Positions 41,351 to 51,400 of a stretch of DNA of 64,000 nucleotides are shown here, in pieces. Where the stretch lies: the NCBI GenBank assembly GCA_037893225.1, contig JAZGUH010000283.1, forward strand, positions 558,001-622,000, given 5' to 3'. The translations under genes were made by a program, and so were the position numbers. This DNA is from Hippasteria phrygiana (lineage: Eukaryota; Echinodermata; Asteroidea; Valvatida; Goniasteridae). The notes under the pieces were generated by a model, which worked only from the letters and a program-made list of their open reading frames with translations, was not told where the DNA came from and searched no databases. Each line of letters begins with the position of its first letter. Position 1 is the stretch's first letter.

Positions 41351-44300
41351 CAACTGTTGTCTGCACTTCCTGGGTGGTCGTTATACCATCAAAAACCGCC
41401 GTCTTTTCACATACATAGCTATAACTGATGGTACACGGACTAATTATTAATTTGGGCGTGCCTGAGGGTTTCAGAATCACACACTGTGGGGAGCTGAACG
41501 CTAGCGGGTAACCAGGATACCAGTCTGTGAAAGCATACAAAAAGGAGATTATTGGTCGTTTCAAAATAATGATTATGCATTTCAGGGTATAATTTTGTTT
41601 TTGACGAGGAATGTTTTCCCTGTCTATAGTGCTAGTGTTGTAATCAGGGGCGGATCTAGAGGGGGGAGTGTGGGGGTTGCAACCCCCCTCTTGGGCCGCT
41701 AAACAAAGTTGTGATAAGCAATTCTTCAGCCCAATGAGCAAATTCTTCTTTAAAAACCACAAATTATGTAGCTTCAAACGGTGCCCGAGATGCCTTTAGA
41801 TTGCAGGAGAAAGCCCCGGATTTCACAATTTTCCGGGGGGGGGGGGGGGGGGGCATGCCCCCGGGCCCCCTAGTGGGAACGTTAGCACGTTCCACGTTTG
41901 GTGGGTAAATGGTACAACCCCTCCCTATTATGAAAGGCTAGATCTGCCCCTGGTAATGTGAAAAGCTTTTTGCTGTTATAGATTCCCTAACTCTACGTAT
42001 TGAGGAAACGGAACAAGAGGAAACGGAACAATGCCGTAACGCCGTGTTTAAAACAGGGCGGGTGTGGATGATCAAGATTTGTTTTACTCCGAAAACCCTT
42101 TCGCCAAAAAAGTACTATAAAAGGGGGGTGTCGCTAGGTTTTTTTCACGATCATGAAACAATGATCTAAACTTGGTATTGCAACTATTTGAAACTATAAA
42201 AACACAATACCCGTTTCGATAAAACCTCGCATTAATACCGAGTGCAAAAAGTGCACGTTAGTAGTCCGGCCCACTGCATACTAATTCAGGCATCCGTGTT
42301 TTCATTGGTTAACCGGCTCGAGTCGCCGTGTTATTCTTGCTCTGATTGGTTCTTCCATGTGTGCACAAAACCATCAGGGCCGATGGTTTTGAGCACAGAG
42401 ACTTTTTGCGATGTTTATCGGTCGTTCGGGTAGGCCTAATGCGGATGTCAAGAGCTCGCAGAATTGACATAATACATGTTGCAATGTTCATATTTTTACC
42501 GTTTTGCTTTAAGAAAAAGTATTGACAATTGGGGTTGGGTTAGCGGCCCTGCGTGTATAGACATCCCTCTTGCAACAAAAATAATTCCCGGACTTACGCC
42601 CGTGAAACAAAATGTCATTATTACACCTTCTAAATATTCATGAGCTAATGGTACCAATTCATTGGTCAGTCAAGAATGACGCAACCAAAACAAATTTAGC
42701 CGTTTCGAAAAAGGCCTATCTCCCGGGGTGCTTTTGTTACTGTTTTCCCTACAACCTCATCCCCCGGAGTCAAAATCCAATCATGTATGTATTTTAAAAC
42801 ATTCAGACACGGATGCACTGTCAGACACGGAACTGGACGAATTGCAGGGCAAGTTTTATGCTAATTCACGGAAGCAGAATAGTTATTCAGAAGGTGCAAT
42901 AAAACAAATACTACATGGTTTGTGTCGGGGGAAATAGAGCATCCATCTTTCCCCGGTACTGGCTACAGGGCTACCACCCCTCACCCTCCCTGTTCGGGGT
43001 GGTAGGCTTGTAGCCAGTACCTCGGGAAAAATAGATTGCCCTATTTCCCCTCTAACCATGTAGTATTTGTATACTGTCACATTTGTTTCCTGTGAACCGG
43101 TATTTTCGTGAAAACCACACCCACCCCAGAAGCCGTCGCTGTGATCGTCGTTACTGTTGTAGTAATGCCCTGCAGCGCCACCACACGTCGCCTGGAGGCC
43201 ATTCTGGGTGACGCACCATAGGTACGAGTCCGAGGTCGAGTAAACATTGTCAGAGACGAACCTGCCGAAGACAATAAGTGGGGGAAACTTTCATATGGTG
43301 GTAGGAGAAGGGGCGGACCCAATAGTCTTTACTGGGGCGTATATTATAAGGGCTATATGAAAGGCAAAAAGGCCCAGAGGGACTGTCATTCCTGTTCTTA
43401 TGTTGCAAAAAAAATGTATACATGTGCAATTGTGGGTAGCCTGTACAATCCTACTCCTTTGACCCTCAGAAAACGAGACAACTTGATGCCAGTTTTTCTG
43501 CCCTTTGTAAGGGCGTGTCGTCTTAATTTAAAAAGGTGGGAGGAACAAGACCAGTTCTCCGAAAATGAAATCTCATTGACTATTTTTTTATAACTGTTAT
43601 ACACTGTCAAATGAAAATCACACAATGAAGGGCTTAAAGGAAACATGATTTAGGATTTATATTGCATTATTCCTGCTTAAAACAATAAAGTATTATCTTG
43701 ACAATGATATTTTGTGTCCAGAGACAATTATTTCCCAGATTAAATATGAGAACAATTTGTTTGAAAATGTTTGTCCAAGCTACTCCACCTCCTGAGTGGG
43801 ACCCTCATTAACATAAGTGTGTGACGTAGACCGAGGCACATTACCCATTCATCACGGGTATGCATTGTGTGTACATTGTACGGCGAAAATTCTTCGTCCA
43901 AAATCTAAGCAAAATATAGTGGTTTTTCGGCCATGCCGACAAGGTGTGTGGCTGCTGGGTGCAGCAAAACAACAAAGGATGGAGTAAGCCTTCATTTATT
44001 TCCAACTGATGCGAAATATCGGAGAATTTGGACGGCGATCACTGAATGTGACAAGAGCGAAGTGGTCCGGCCCCAGCAGGTTCTCAGCGTTATGTAGCGA
44101 CCACTTTGAGCCGTCGTGTTTCGATACTTTACTGGTATTTTCAAATCATGGGATGACCATTAAAAATATGCTCAAGTCCACTGCCATCCCAACAAAGTTC
44201 CCAGATGTGAGTAAGATATAGGCGAAAGCAGTTAAACGGCCCATTCCCAGAGGAGCCTTCGCTAAAAGGGAGAAAATCAGGGTAAGTTCGATTTTAGTTG

Positions 44301-45419
44301 TTGCAACTTACGAAATTTCACGTGTAGACCTAGTGTGTATACGATGTACATGCGTCATTTACGGGTCCAGACTATCGAGTCGATCCATGAATTTCGGTGC
44401 CTCGGTCTACGTCACGAACAGCGCCCTCAATTTGAGTCTCAACAAATTCCAAAAAAGGGGGGGGGGAGGGGTCAATTTTTGAGCGGCAAATAATCACACT
44501 AAAACTTCACTTGAACCAGTTTGGCTTTTAATTCACATTTAATACATATAAATAAATGTATTTATGAAAAAAATGTGATCCGGCCAGTTTGAGAAGCATG
44601 TTCCCTTTAAGTGCAGCAGTAGGCCTACTGCAACTTTGCTTCCAAGAGCTTAGTTGAGGATGGAGCACTCGACGTTGTGAGTAACGTGCCCAATGAGGCT
44701 TGTGATGTTGTGGACATGGGCTAGTATCAAAGAAAAGTACAATGTACTTCTGAAAGCCGGCAAAAATCCTACTTTGTATTCGATTTAGTCCTCCAAAGTC
44801 CTACATTTGTCCTGTATTTTTTGTTTTGTTTCAATTTTGATCCAACTATTCTATTTTTCACCTGGGTCTGCTTAAAAGCCTGTAGATGTGTCCATGTACT
44901 GTATATACATTCGAGGACAAGAGGAGAAAGAAAATACAAAGGAATCTTTCTTGTCCTCGGGAATCGGTCTTTTGTTAAAATTGGTCCTCGGTGTGTTATG
45001 TTAAAGGAACAATAGGAAACACAAAGCATTGTCCTCAGTAGTATAGGAAAATACGACTGTATTGATGGTGCATGTTTTTGGAACAATATACATGCTACTG
45101 TAGAGGCGCATTAAGTGCACTCACTTGTTTACAGTATGTATGATCACGCGAGGGAAAAGGGTCTATTCCAAAAACAATCACAAGGGAAAATTACTATGTC
45201 ATTAGGACTGATTAATGGCTTGCTGAACGTCTATAATGGCTTACACTGCTTCCTCCAATGTATCCAACACCAGCAGCTCGCCCCCTATCCCCGTGCACAC
45301 GCTGACTGCGTTCTGGTAGCCGGTGCCGCTGGCGTAGAGTGTTTTGTCAGCGTACGGGATATTGAAGATATAGCAGGACCTACCATGCTGCACCCATCCA
45401 GCGTCGGGGCAGGTGAAAC
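41351..45419 (-). CDS. C-type lectin-domain gene, copy B (three exons)
   Basis: Exons a 45419-45245, b 43261-43125 and c 41524-41351 have the same lengths (175, 137, 174), splice sites and phases as copy A. Exon a shows two replacements: Lys for Arg in PYADKTLYA and Gly for Glu in CTGIGGEL. The frame is intact, so both copies could still encode the domain. Intron b-c is about 1.1 kb shorter because X and hairpin Z are missing. No PAN exon follows on this side: downstream on the minus strand come the truncated DIRS and then copy A. Calcium-site motifs are missing as in copy A. Confidence 0.72.
41645..41952. mobile_element. hAT-like MITE with CAGGGGCGGATCTAGA ends, copy B
   Basis: Orthologue of 24503-24812 with the same GTAAT borders (41640-41644, 41953-41957). 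The G run is 19 long (41835-41853) and the adjacent AGGG is lost. Confidence 0.7.
42800..42937 (+). pseudogene. Crypton-like N-terminal fragment, copy B
   Basis: Reads TDALSDTELDELQGKFYANS and SEGAIKQI, as in 25640-25788, and also runs into hairpin Y (42904-43070). Confidence 0.45.
42904..43070. repeat. Foldback hairpin Y, copy B
   Basis: Same palindrome as 25755-25920; followed directly by TATACTGTCACATTTG because X and Z are absent here. Confidence 0.75.
43638..44606. mobile_element. Kolobok/T2-type element with THAP relic, copy B
   Basis: Orthologue of 27568-28544, TTAA-flanked. The THAP relic is at 43933-44221 with the same frameshift, so it was broken before duplication. The G run is only 10 long (44457-44466). 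Confidence 0.8.
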
Positions 45420-46860
45420 CTGTTCCCGAAATCAGAAAAAAGTCTGTAAATTTGTTGTCAGAGCCAGGATTTAAGCAGTGGAATACACTGTAAAACGACG
45501 GTGTTAAAACAACACTATGCGGTATCAGTGAACATGGACGTCGCGGGGGGTGGGGCAAGGGTACACTTTCCCTCTAGAAAAAGAAAAGGAAAATAATAAA
45601 AATAATAAAAAATAAAAGAGGGTCGAAGCAATGGGGTACTCAATTGAATGTATATTTAATTAAAACCCTCGAAACCTGCTGAAAGGAGCCTAAAATGCGG
45701 CTTTATACCGGTACAATAGGCCTAGCCTATATCACGGTCTTGAACAAAGCGTCGAGTGATGTCCAGCACCCCGCCCCCTTTCGATTTTTTCACGGCCGGT
45801 GATTTCTACCTTAACTGATGCTTTCTGTTGAGTGCTTTTCCCCCCTAGAAAAAATCCTGGCGACGCGCATGATATTGAACCATTCGACATCGGTTGGTGT
45901 TAATGTGACATCGCAGTGTTTGCAGTGTAAGCATGTAGGAGGGAGGGCCGTGTTCTTTTTTATGCAAATCGGCCATCACAAGCCCTAGGGCACTCAAGGT
46001 GTGAGCTACAAAGGATTATGTGGAAGAACCAGCCCCTCATCTCTTCACAGTATGAATAGGGTCAGAATGGGTAACTAGTCCACAGCAAGACATTTTCTTA
46101 TGAAAAAAAGGGACTCGGTCAATAAAAAGTCTTGTATCCAGTTGACTACAGCAATATCAGCTTTGTACACGTTTGACTCTTCTCCACAGTCAAATCTGAC
46201 TACATTCAAACAGTTGAATTTATCTGATAAAATTTGAATTGTACAGATGACTGGTACTCGGTTAAAAAAGAAAATCTTAACAGGTTTTTTTTTTTTTTTT
46301 TTGGGGGGGGGGGGGGGGTGTTTTGGGGTTTGCTGTTTTGAATGGGAAGGGCGTGCATGCAATTTCTGCATGCGGCACTGTAAACCACTGAGTGTGATTT
46401 CCTATTCAAAACGGATAGGATAAGGTGGGTTTAATTTTAACAATGAGGGTCCAAAATCACATTCAGAATCCAGAATCACAATGAGGTTTAAGCTGTCAAA
46501 CAAAGAAACTCACAATGTACTATTTGTCAGGGTGGGAAAATACTTCACAGGCTTCAGATTATAAATAGAGTATGATGTGATTTTGGACGGAAATTGTCGA
46601 AATCACATCGTACTTATCACCCTGTTCATTTTTAATGGAAAATCAAATTCAAGGCGTTTACAGTGATTTCCATATTAAATAGAAGTCGATGTGGGTAACA
46701 TTTTAAAGAGGATGTTGCTGAGAGAAGTCTGCGTCATGTTGTAGTTTTATGTAAATTGCGTATTGTAAAATAAAACATGCAGCAAATTATTGACTTTTGA
46801 GAGCTATTTTTATCAAGCCCCCTCTAGCGCAGCGTATACGCGTAGCCCGCTGGTGCCATT
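45420..46860. other. No gene recognised; upstream region or intron of lectin gene B
   Basis: Matches 29364-30810 with small changes. No upstream exon identified. Contains the T-run/G16 tract at 46286-46318. Confidence 0.4.
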
Positions 46861-46864
46861 TGTC

Positions 46865-46977
46865 TTGGCCGTTTTCCAAACCCCAGCTTAGGCTCCGTCT
46901 TTGGCTTCGTTCATGCAGTTTGGCAATGGTGATGGAGCCGGAGACGGAGCTTAAGCTGGGGTTTGGAAAACGGCCTT
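46865..46977. mobile_element. Foldback MITE (GGCCGTTTTCCAAACCCC ends), copy B
   Basis: Orthologue of 30811-30924; the outermost bases of the left arm have diverged (cttggcc for caaggcc). Confidence 0.6.
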
Positions 46978-47043
46978 TTAAAAGTCGTCGTTGTCTAAAA
47001 GTCGCGTGTTATGACGTCAAATTTGTTTGCTACCCCCCAGCGA

Positions 47044-47183
47044 CAAGGGCGGATCCAGAACACAATCTCTTTTTGTGGGTGGGTGTACGCAGTGGCTGCC
47101 TTTTTGCGACGTCAGTTTAAAAAAAAAAAAAAAAAAAAATGGTCCCCCTTGGATCCCCTTTGGCCCCCTTGGATCCGCCCTTG
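47044..47183. mobile_element. hAT MITE (CAAGGGCGGATCCA ends), copy B
   Basis: Orthologue of 30990-31131 with the same flanking 8-mers. The inner AATAATAAT stretch of A is a pure A-run here. Confidence 0.72.
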
Positions 47184-47614
47184 CCCAGCAACGACTTTGA
47201 GCACTATGAGCTCCGTGCACAACTACCCCCTCAGCGGAAAGAAAAGGCGAGTTGGGGGGTCAATATCGACGCCTATGGCCTGACGCCTATGACCTGACTT
47301 CAATTTAAGTGTCTGGTTCCCGCTGGGATATTCTTATTGAAAAAGCAATTATCGAGAGTCGGCAAACAGACAAAGCAATCCCACTGGTGGTATACGAGTA
47401 TCAAATGAACGAGGAGCGCAGTGCGTAATACCAGCGACGTACTCCCCACGGAAGTGCGGTTGCTATGTGGACAGCGCCCTCTTTTGTTGGCGCACGGAGC
47501 CCATAGAGGGGACTTGATAAAAAATGGCTCTCAAAGTTTTTTTTTTTTTACAATACGCAATTTACATAAAACTACAAAATGACGCAGACTTCTCAGCAAT
47601 CTACATTCCCTTTA

Positions 47615-48322
47615 TGTTGCTGTCACACTGTTGCGTATGTCACCAGCGTATGAGTTGCGTATTAAATTATCACTCATACGCAGGCCTATACGCTGACATA
47701 CGGTAGGGGTACGCTGGGATACGCCGAGGCCGAACTAATTTGTTAAGCATGCTTAACAATGTTGTGCGTATGCCTGCGTATGGTTCATACGCTAAGCATA
47801 CGCCTAGGCATACGCTAGGCGCGCATACGCTGATTACGCTAGAGGTACGCTAGAGGTAGGTTACGCATAGGTCGAGTACGCTGGACATAAGTTGCCATAG
47901 GTTGGCATGAAGGTGTACCGTACAGCTAGCGTATTGATAGCGCATTGATAGCGTATGAGTAACGTACTTCTAACGTATGTCTGACGTATCTGCAACGTAT
48001 ATAGACATCTTGGCGTGTGCCTGACGATTGAGTAACGTATTTAGCGTACAACTAGCGTATTATTGGCGTATGGCCAGCGTATCCGCAGCGTATTGCCAGC
48101 CGGTTTTGAGAAAGTGTATAATAGCCACTTGTCACGTGATAGGCGGCACGCTGGGCATGCGCTGTAAATACGCTACTCATACGCTACTAATAGGTTCACT
48201 ATACGGTAAGTATACGCACAATTCTGTATTTTCGAGGACTTGTTGTGCGTATGAACAATATTTCATGAATTTTAATACGCAACTCATACGCTGGTGCCAT
48301 ACGCAACAGTGTGACAGCAACT
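47615..48322. mobile_element. Harbinger-like MITE, copy B (uninterrupted)
   Basis: TTA-flanked, ends TGTTGCTGTCACACTGTTGC and its mirror; 708 bp. Dense TACGCT/GCGTAT motifs. This copy gives the empty target for the BEL array of copy A (TATAATAGCCACTTG). Confidence 0.78.
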
Positions 48323-48966
48323 TTAAATAAAGTGAGGGTGTTTTGTTACAGGCAGTTTTTCGACCTCAACGTGATAATCTTTTGTGAATTAGCATCTTTG
48401 CATTTCAGAAATGTCCATGCAAACTAAAGGCCCTGTCACACTTTTGCGTATCCTAATTCCTTATGAGTTGCGCATTGACATTTCTTTCATACGCACAATA
48501 AGCACCTCATATGCCTCTCAATCGTTTTGTGTAAGTTTTATGTACGCAGGCATGCGCACAGTACGGCCCAGTACGCTGGATAGTTTTGGGCAAGCACAAA
48601 ACTACGCTGCGTACGCTGTTACGCAGGTCATAAGTTATAAATACGCAGCGCATCGGTCCCGCATCGGTCGAGCGCGGTACGAATACGCTATGTGTTCGTG
48701 GGGGATAAGCGGTTCATACGCGGTAATACGCTGACCTCCCGGCACGCACCCCGTCAGCGTACGAGCCGCGTACATTGGACGTATACATAGCGTAATTGCA
48801 GCGCAGATACAACGCACGCATAGCGAATGCCGACGTATTGCACGAATTAGTACCGTTGGTCCTGCGATCGGGCAGCGCATTGTACTTATTTGTAACTTAT
48901 GAGAAACGCACAGACAGCGTACAGATAGCGTACTTGCCGTACATCTAGTGTACACTCGAGATTTGG

Positions 48967-48973
48967 TATAAAT
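48967..48973 (+). promoter_or_regulatory. TATA box of Harbinger transposase
   Basis: TATAAAT lies 44 bp before the transposase ATG, just after the repeat-rich left end, with a short leader between. Position and match are good; activity untested. Confidence 0.5.
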
Positions 48974-49016
48974 ATGATGGCTCCTCTACACTCCAGGGTT
49001 AACAGACCTCCTGAAG

Positions 49017-49946
49017 ATGGCAGATCTAGGCCGGCACCGGCGAGAACACATGATTGCTGTCATCCAACACCAGCATGACATCATGAACCTGCAGCTCCAT
49101 CTCCTTCGTCAAAGAAGAGAGAGAAGAATAAGAAGAAGAGCGCTCCGAAGAATCGCCTGGGTCCGGCCATGGATAGGGAGAAGACATCAGTTTGGGGTCT
49201 ATGATCAACTGATGGTGGAGCTCCGAAATGAGGACACAAGAGCCTTCACCAACTTCCTGCGCATGCACCCTGCCATGTATGATGAGCTGCTGGAGAGAGT
49301 GGGAGGAAGACTCACCAAGAAATACACCTTCATGAGACACCCCATGGAACCAGGCTTGAAGCTGGCATTGACCCTCCGCCACCTCGCCTCTGGGAACACC
49401 TACGCGTCCATGAAGTTTGCTTGGCGAGTACCACACAACACCATCTCTGTGGTCATCCGAGAGGTCTGCGAAGCCATCATAGCAGAGTACCTGGATGAGC
49501 TGACGGTCTGCCCAAGTACACCCAAGCAATGGTGCCAGGTAGCTGACAGGTACTACCAGAAGTGGAACTTCCCCCACACCTGTGGTGCCATAGATAGAAA
49601 GCACGTGGCCATCCGCTGTCCTCCCTGTAGTGGTTCCATGTACTACAACTACAAGGGCTTTTACTCCATCTTGCTCTTTGCCATGGTCGACGCGGACTAC
49701 AAGTTCCTCTGGGCAGATATTGGCGGCTTGGGGTCTGCATCTGACGCCCAGGTCTTCAATAACAGTGAACTCAAGGAGTGCATTGATGATGGTACCATCA
49801 GCTTCCCAGATCCTGAGTCTCTCCCCAACGACACCCAAGATGTTCCCTACTTCATCGTTGGAGACGAGCGGCGGAAATGCGACGGGAATACGCTCGGAAT
49901 ACGCTCGGCATTCGTCGGAAGTGCGTCAGGCATGCGGTCGGGATAA
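49017..49946 (+). CDS. PIF/Harbinger (HARBI1-like) transposase, C-terminally truncated
   Basis: DDE-type transposase that cuts and joins element ends. ATG 49017 follows a TATA box. Residues 1-60 are basic; a helix-turn-helix-like region is near 118-152 (LRHLASGNTYASMKFAWRVP). The DDE_Tnp_4 core starts at 190: first Asp in GAIDRKHVAI (193), second in FAMVDADYKF (225), then GLGSASDAQVFNNSELKECI. Homology ends at VGDE (281-284), where the third acidic residue belongs. The next codons, RRKCDGNTLGIRS, are translated subterminal repeats ending at 49946. The C-terminal 60-100 residues normal for HARBI1 are missing, so the enzyme is probably inactive though it may still bind the repeats. Confidence 0.88.
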   Translation: MADLGRHRREHMIAVIQHQHDIMNLQLHLLRQRRERRIRRRALRRIAWVRPWIGRRHQFGVYDQLMVELRNEDTRAFTNFLRMHPAMYDELLERVGGRLTKKYTFMRHPMEPGLKLALTLRHLASGNTYASMKFAWRVPHNTISVVIREVCEAIIAEYLDELTVCPSTPKQWCQVADRYYQKWNFPHTCGAIDRKHVAIRCPPCSGSMYYNYKGFYSILLFAMVDADYKFLWADIGGLGSASDAQVFNNSELKECIDDGTISFPDPESLPNDTQDVPYFIVGDERRKCDGNTLGIRSAFVGSASGMRSG

Positions 49947-50205
49947 GTAGGATGCGTCCGGAATACGCTCGGCATGCGCACTGCATACGCAGCTATTCGC
50001 AGCAGTAAAATAGTGTTGCGCACTGCATACGCAACTCATACGCAATAGATGCGCTGAATTCGTTACTTATACGCTAGATGTGCGTCGCACATAAGTCAAA
50101 GTAATCGAACAATTTCGAAATTTTGAGCGTACGGCTGCGTATTGAAAAATGTTAATAAGGAACTCATAAGGACTTGATATACGCGAAAGTGTGACAGGGC
50201 CTTAA

Positions 50206-51315
50206 AGGAACCATGCTTCTCAAATTTGCCGGATAGCATTTTAGTTCATAAATACATTCATTTATATGTATTAAATGTGAATTAAAAGCCAAACTGGTTC
50301 AAGTGAAGTTTTAGTGTGATTATTTGCCGCCCAAAAATTGCCCCCCTTTTTGGAATTTGTTGAGACTCAAATTGAGGGCGCTGTTCGTGACGTAGATCGA
50401 GGCACCGAAATTCATGAATGGACTCGATAGTCTGGACCCGTTAATGACGCCTGGGTGCGAGACGAGCATCAAAGCATGTCCGCGTGGGTACGCGTACCCG
50501 TACGGTATACGTATACGGCAGAGAACGTGTATGGCCTACACGTACGTATACGTACACCAAGCTGTACACCCTTGTACTGTACGTGTACAAAATGTATTCG
50601 CATGTACGTACACACTAGGTCTACACGTGCAATTTCGTACATTGTAAGTTGCAACAACTATACATCGAACTTACCCTGATTTTCTCCCTTTTAGCGACAG
50701 CTCCTCGGGGAATGGGCCGTTTAACTGCTTTCGCCTGTACCTTACCCACATCTGGGAACTTTGTTGGGATGGCAGTGGACTTGAGCATATTTTTAATGGC
50801 CATCCCAAAGGAGTTGAAAATACCAGTCGAAACACGACTGCTCAAAGTGGTCGCTACATAACGCTGAGAAGCTGCTGGGACCGGACCACTTCGCTCTTGT
50901 CACCTTCACTTTCGCCGTCCAAATTCTCCGATATTTCGCATCAGTTGGAAATAAATGAAGGCTTACTCCATCCTCCGTTGTTTTGCTGCATCCAGCAGCC
51001 ACACACCTTGTCGGCATGGCCGAAAAACGCTATATTTTGCTTAGATTTTGGACGAAGAATGTACACTCAATTTACGCGTGATGAATGGTGCTGGCTCGAG
51101 CAGAATATGTAATGTTCCTCGATCTACGTCACTCACTTATGTTAATGAGGGTCCCACTCAGGGGGCGGAGTAGCTTGGACAAACATTTTCAAAAAATGTT
51201 TTTTCATATTTAATCTGGGAAATAATTGACTCTGGTAACAAAATATCATTGTCAAGATAATACTTTATTGTTTTAAGCAGGAATAATGCAATGTAAATCC
51301 TATTTCATGGTTCCT
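50206..51315. mobile_element. Kolobok/T2-type element nested at Harbinger edge, only in copy B
   Basis: TTAA on both sides (50202-50205, 51316-51319); ends AGGAACCATG in inverted orientation. It is the reverse-oriented relative of 27568-28544, with a less damaged THAP ORF. The left TTAA consists of the last T of the Harbinger plus its TAA duplication. Confidence 0.83.
50793..51017 (-). CDS. THAP-domain ORF of nested Kolobok
   Basis: 74 codons from the ATG at 51017. MPTRCVAAGCSKTTEDGVSL supplies Cys5 and Cys10, followed by FPTDAKYRRIW and SFSALCSDHFEQSCFD with the third Cys and the His of the C2CH finger. The frame then shifts; the closing STAIPTKFP (AVPTxF box) and a basic KREKIRV tail lie in another frame, down to about 50690. 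No DDE domain. It is more complete than the two other family members, which lost the frame earlier. Confidence 0.72.
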   Translation of the reverse strand: MPTRCVAAGCSKTTEDGVSLHLFPTDAKYRRIWTAKVKVTRAKWSGPSSFSALCSDHFEQSCFDWYFQLLWDGH

Positions 51316-51319
51316 TTAA

Positions 51320-51400
51320 GGCCGTGTCCGAAATGGGCATCTGCAGCTACAGCTACGTCTACGTCACGCGTAGTTGTAATGGACGAACACCTAGAATTCA
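51320..51400. repeat. GGCCGTGTCCGAAATGGGC transposon end, copy B
   Basis: Orthologue of 36073-36153; here it is separated from its left flank by the Harbinger/Kolobok nest. Confidence 0.5.

Larger units (their letters stand above)
48428..50202 (+). mobile_element. PIF/Harbinger transposon with truncated transposase, only in copy B
   Basis: Ends AGGCCCTGTCACACTTT(T/C)GCGTAT are inverted, and TAA flanks both sides (48425-48427, 50203-50205), the 3-bp duplication of the superfamily. Subterminal regions of about 500 bp (left) and 300 bp (right) are full of TACGC-type repeats. No Myb-like second ORF is present. The empty site in copy A reads ACTAAGGCCGTG. Confidence 0.88.

Noticed and set aside
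49026..49838. 270-codon minus-strand frame
   Set aside because: Antisense shadow of the Harbinger transposase, whose DDE motifs are on the plus strand.
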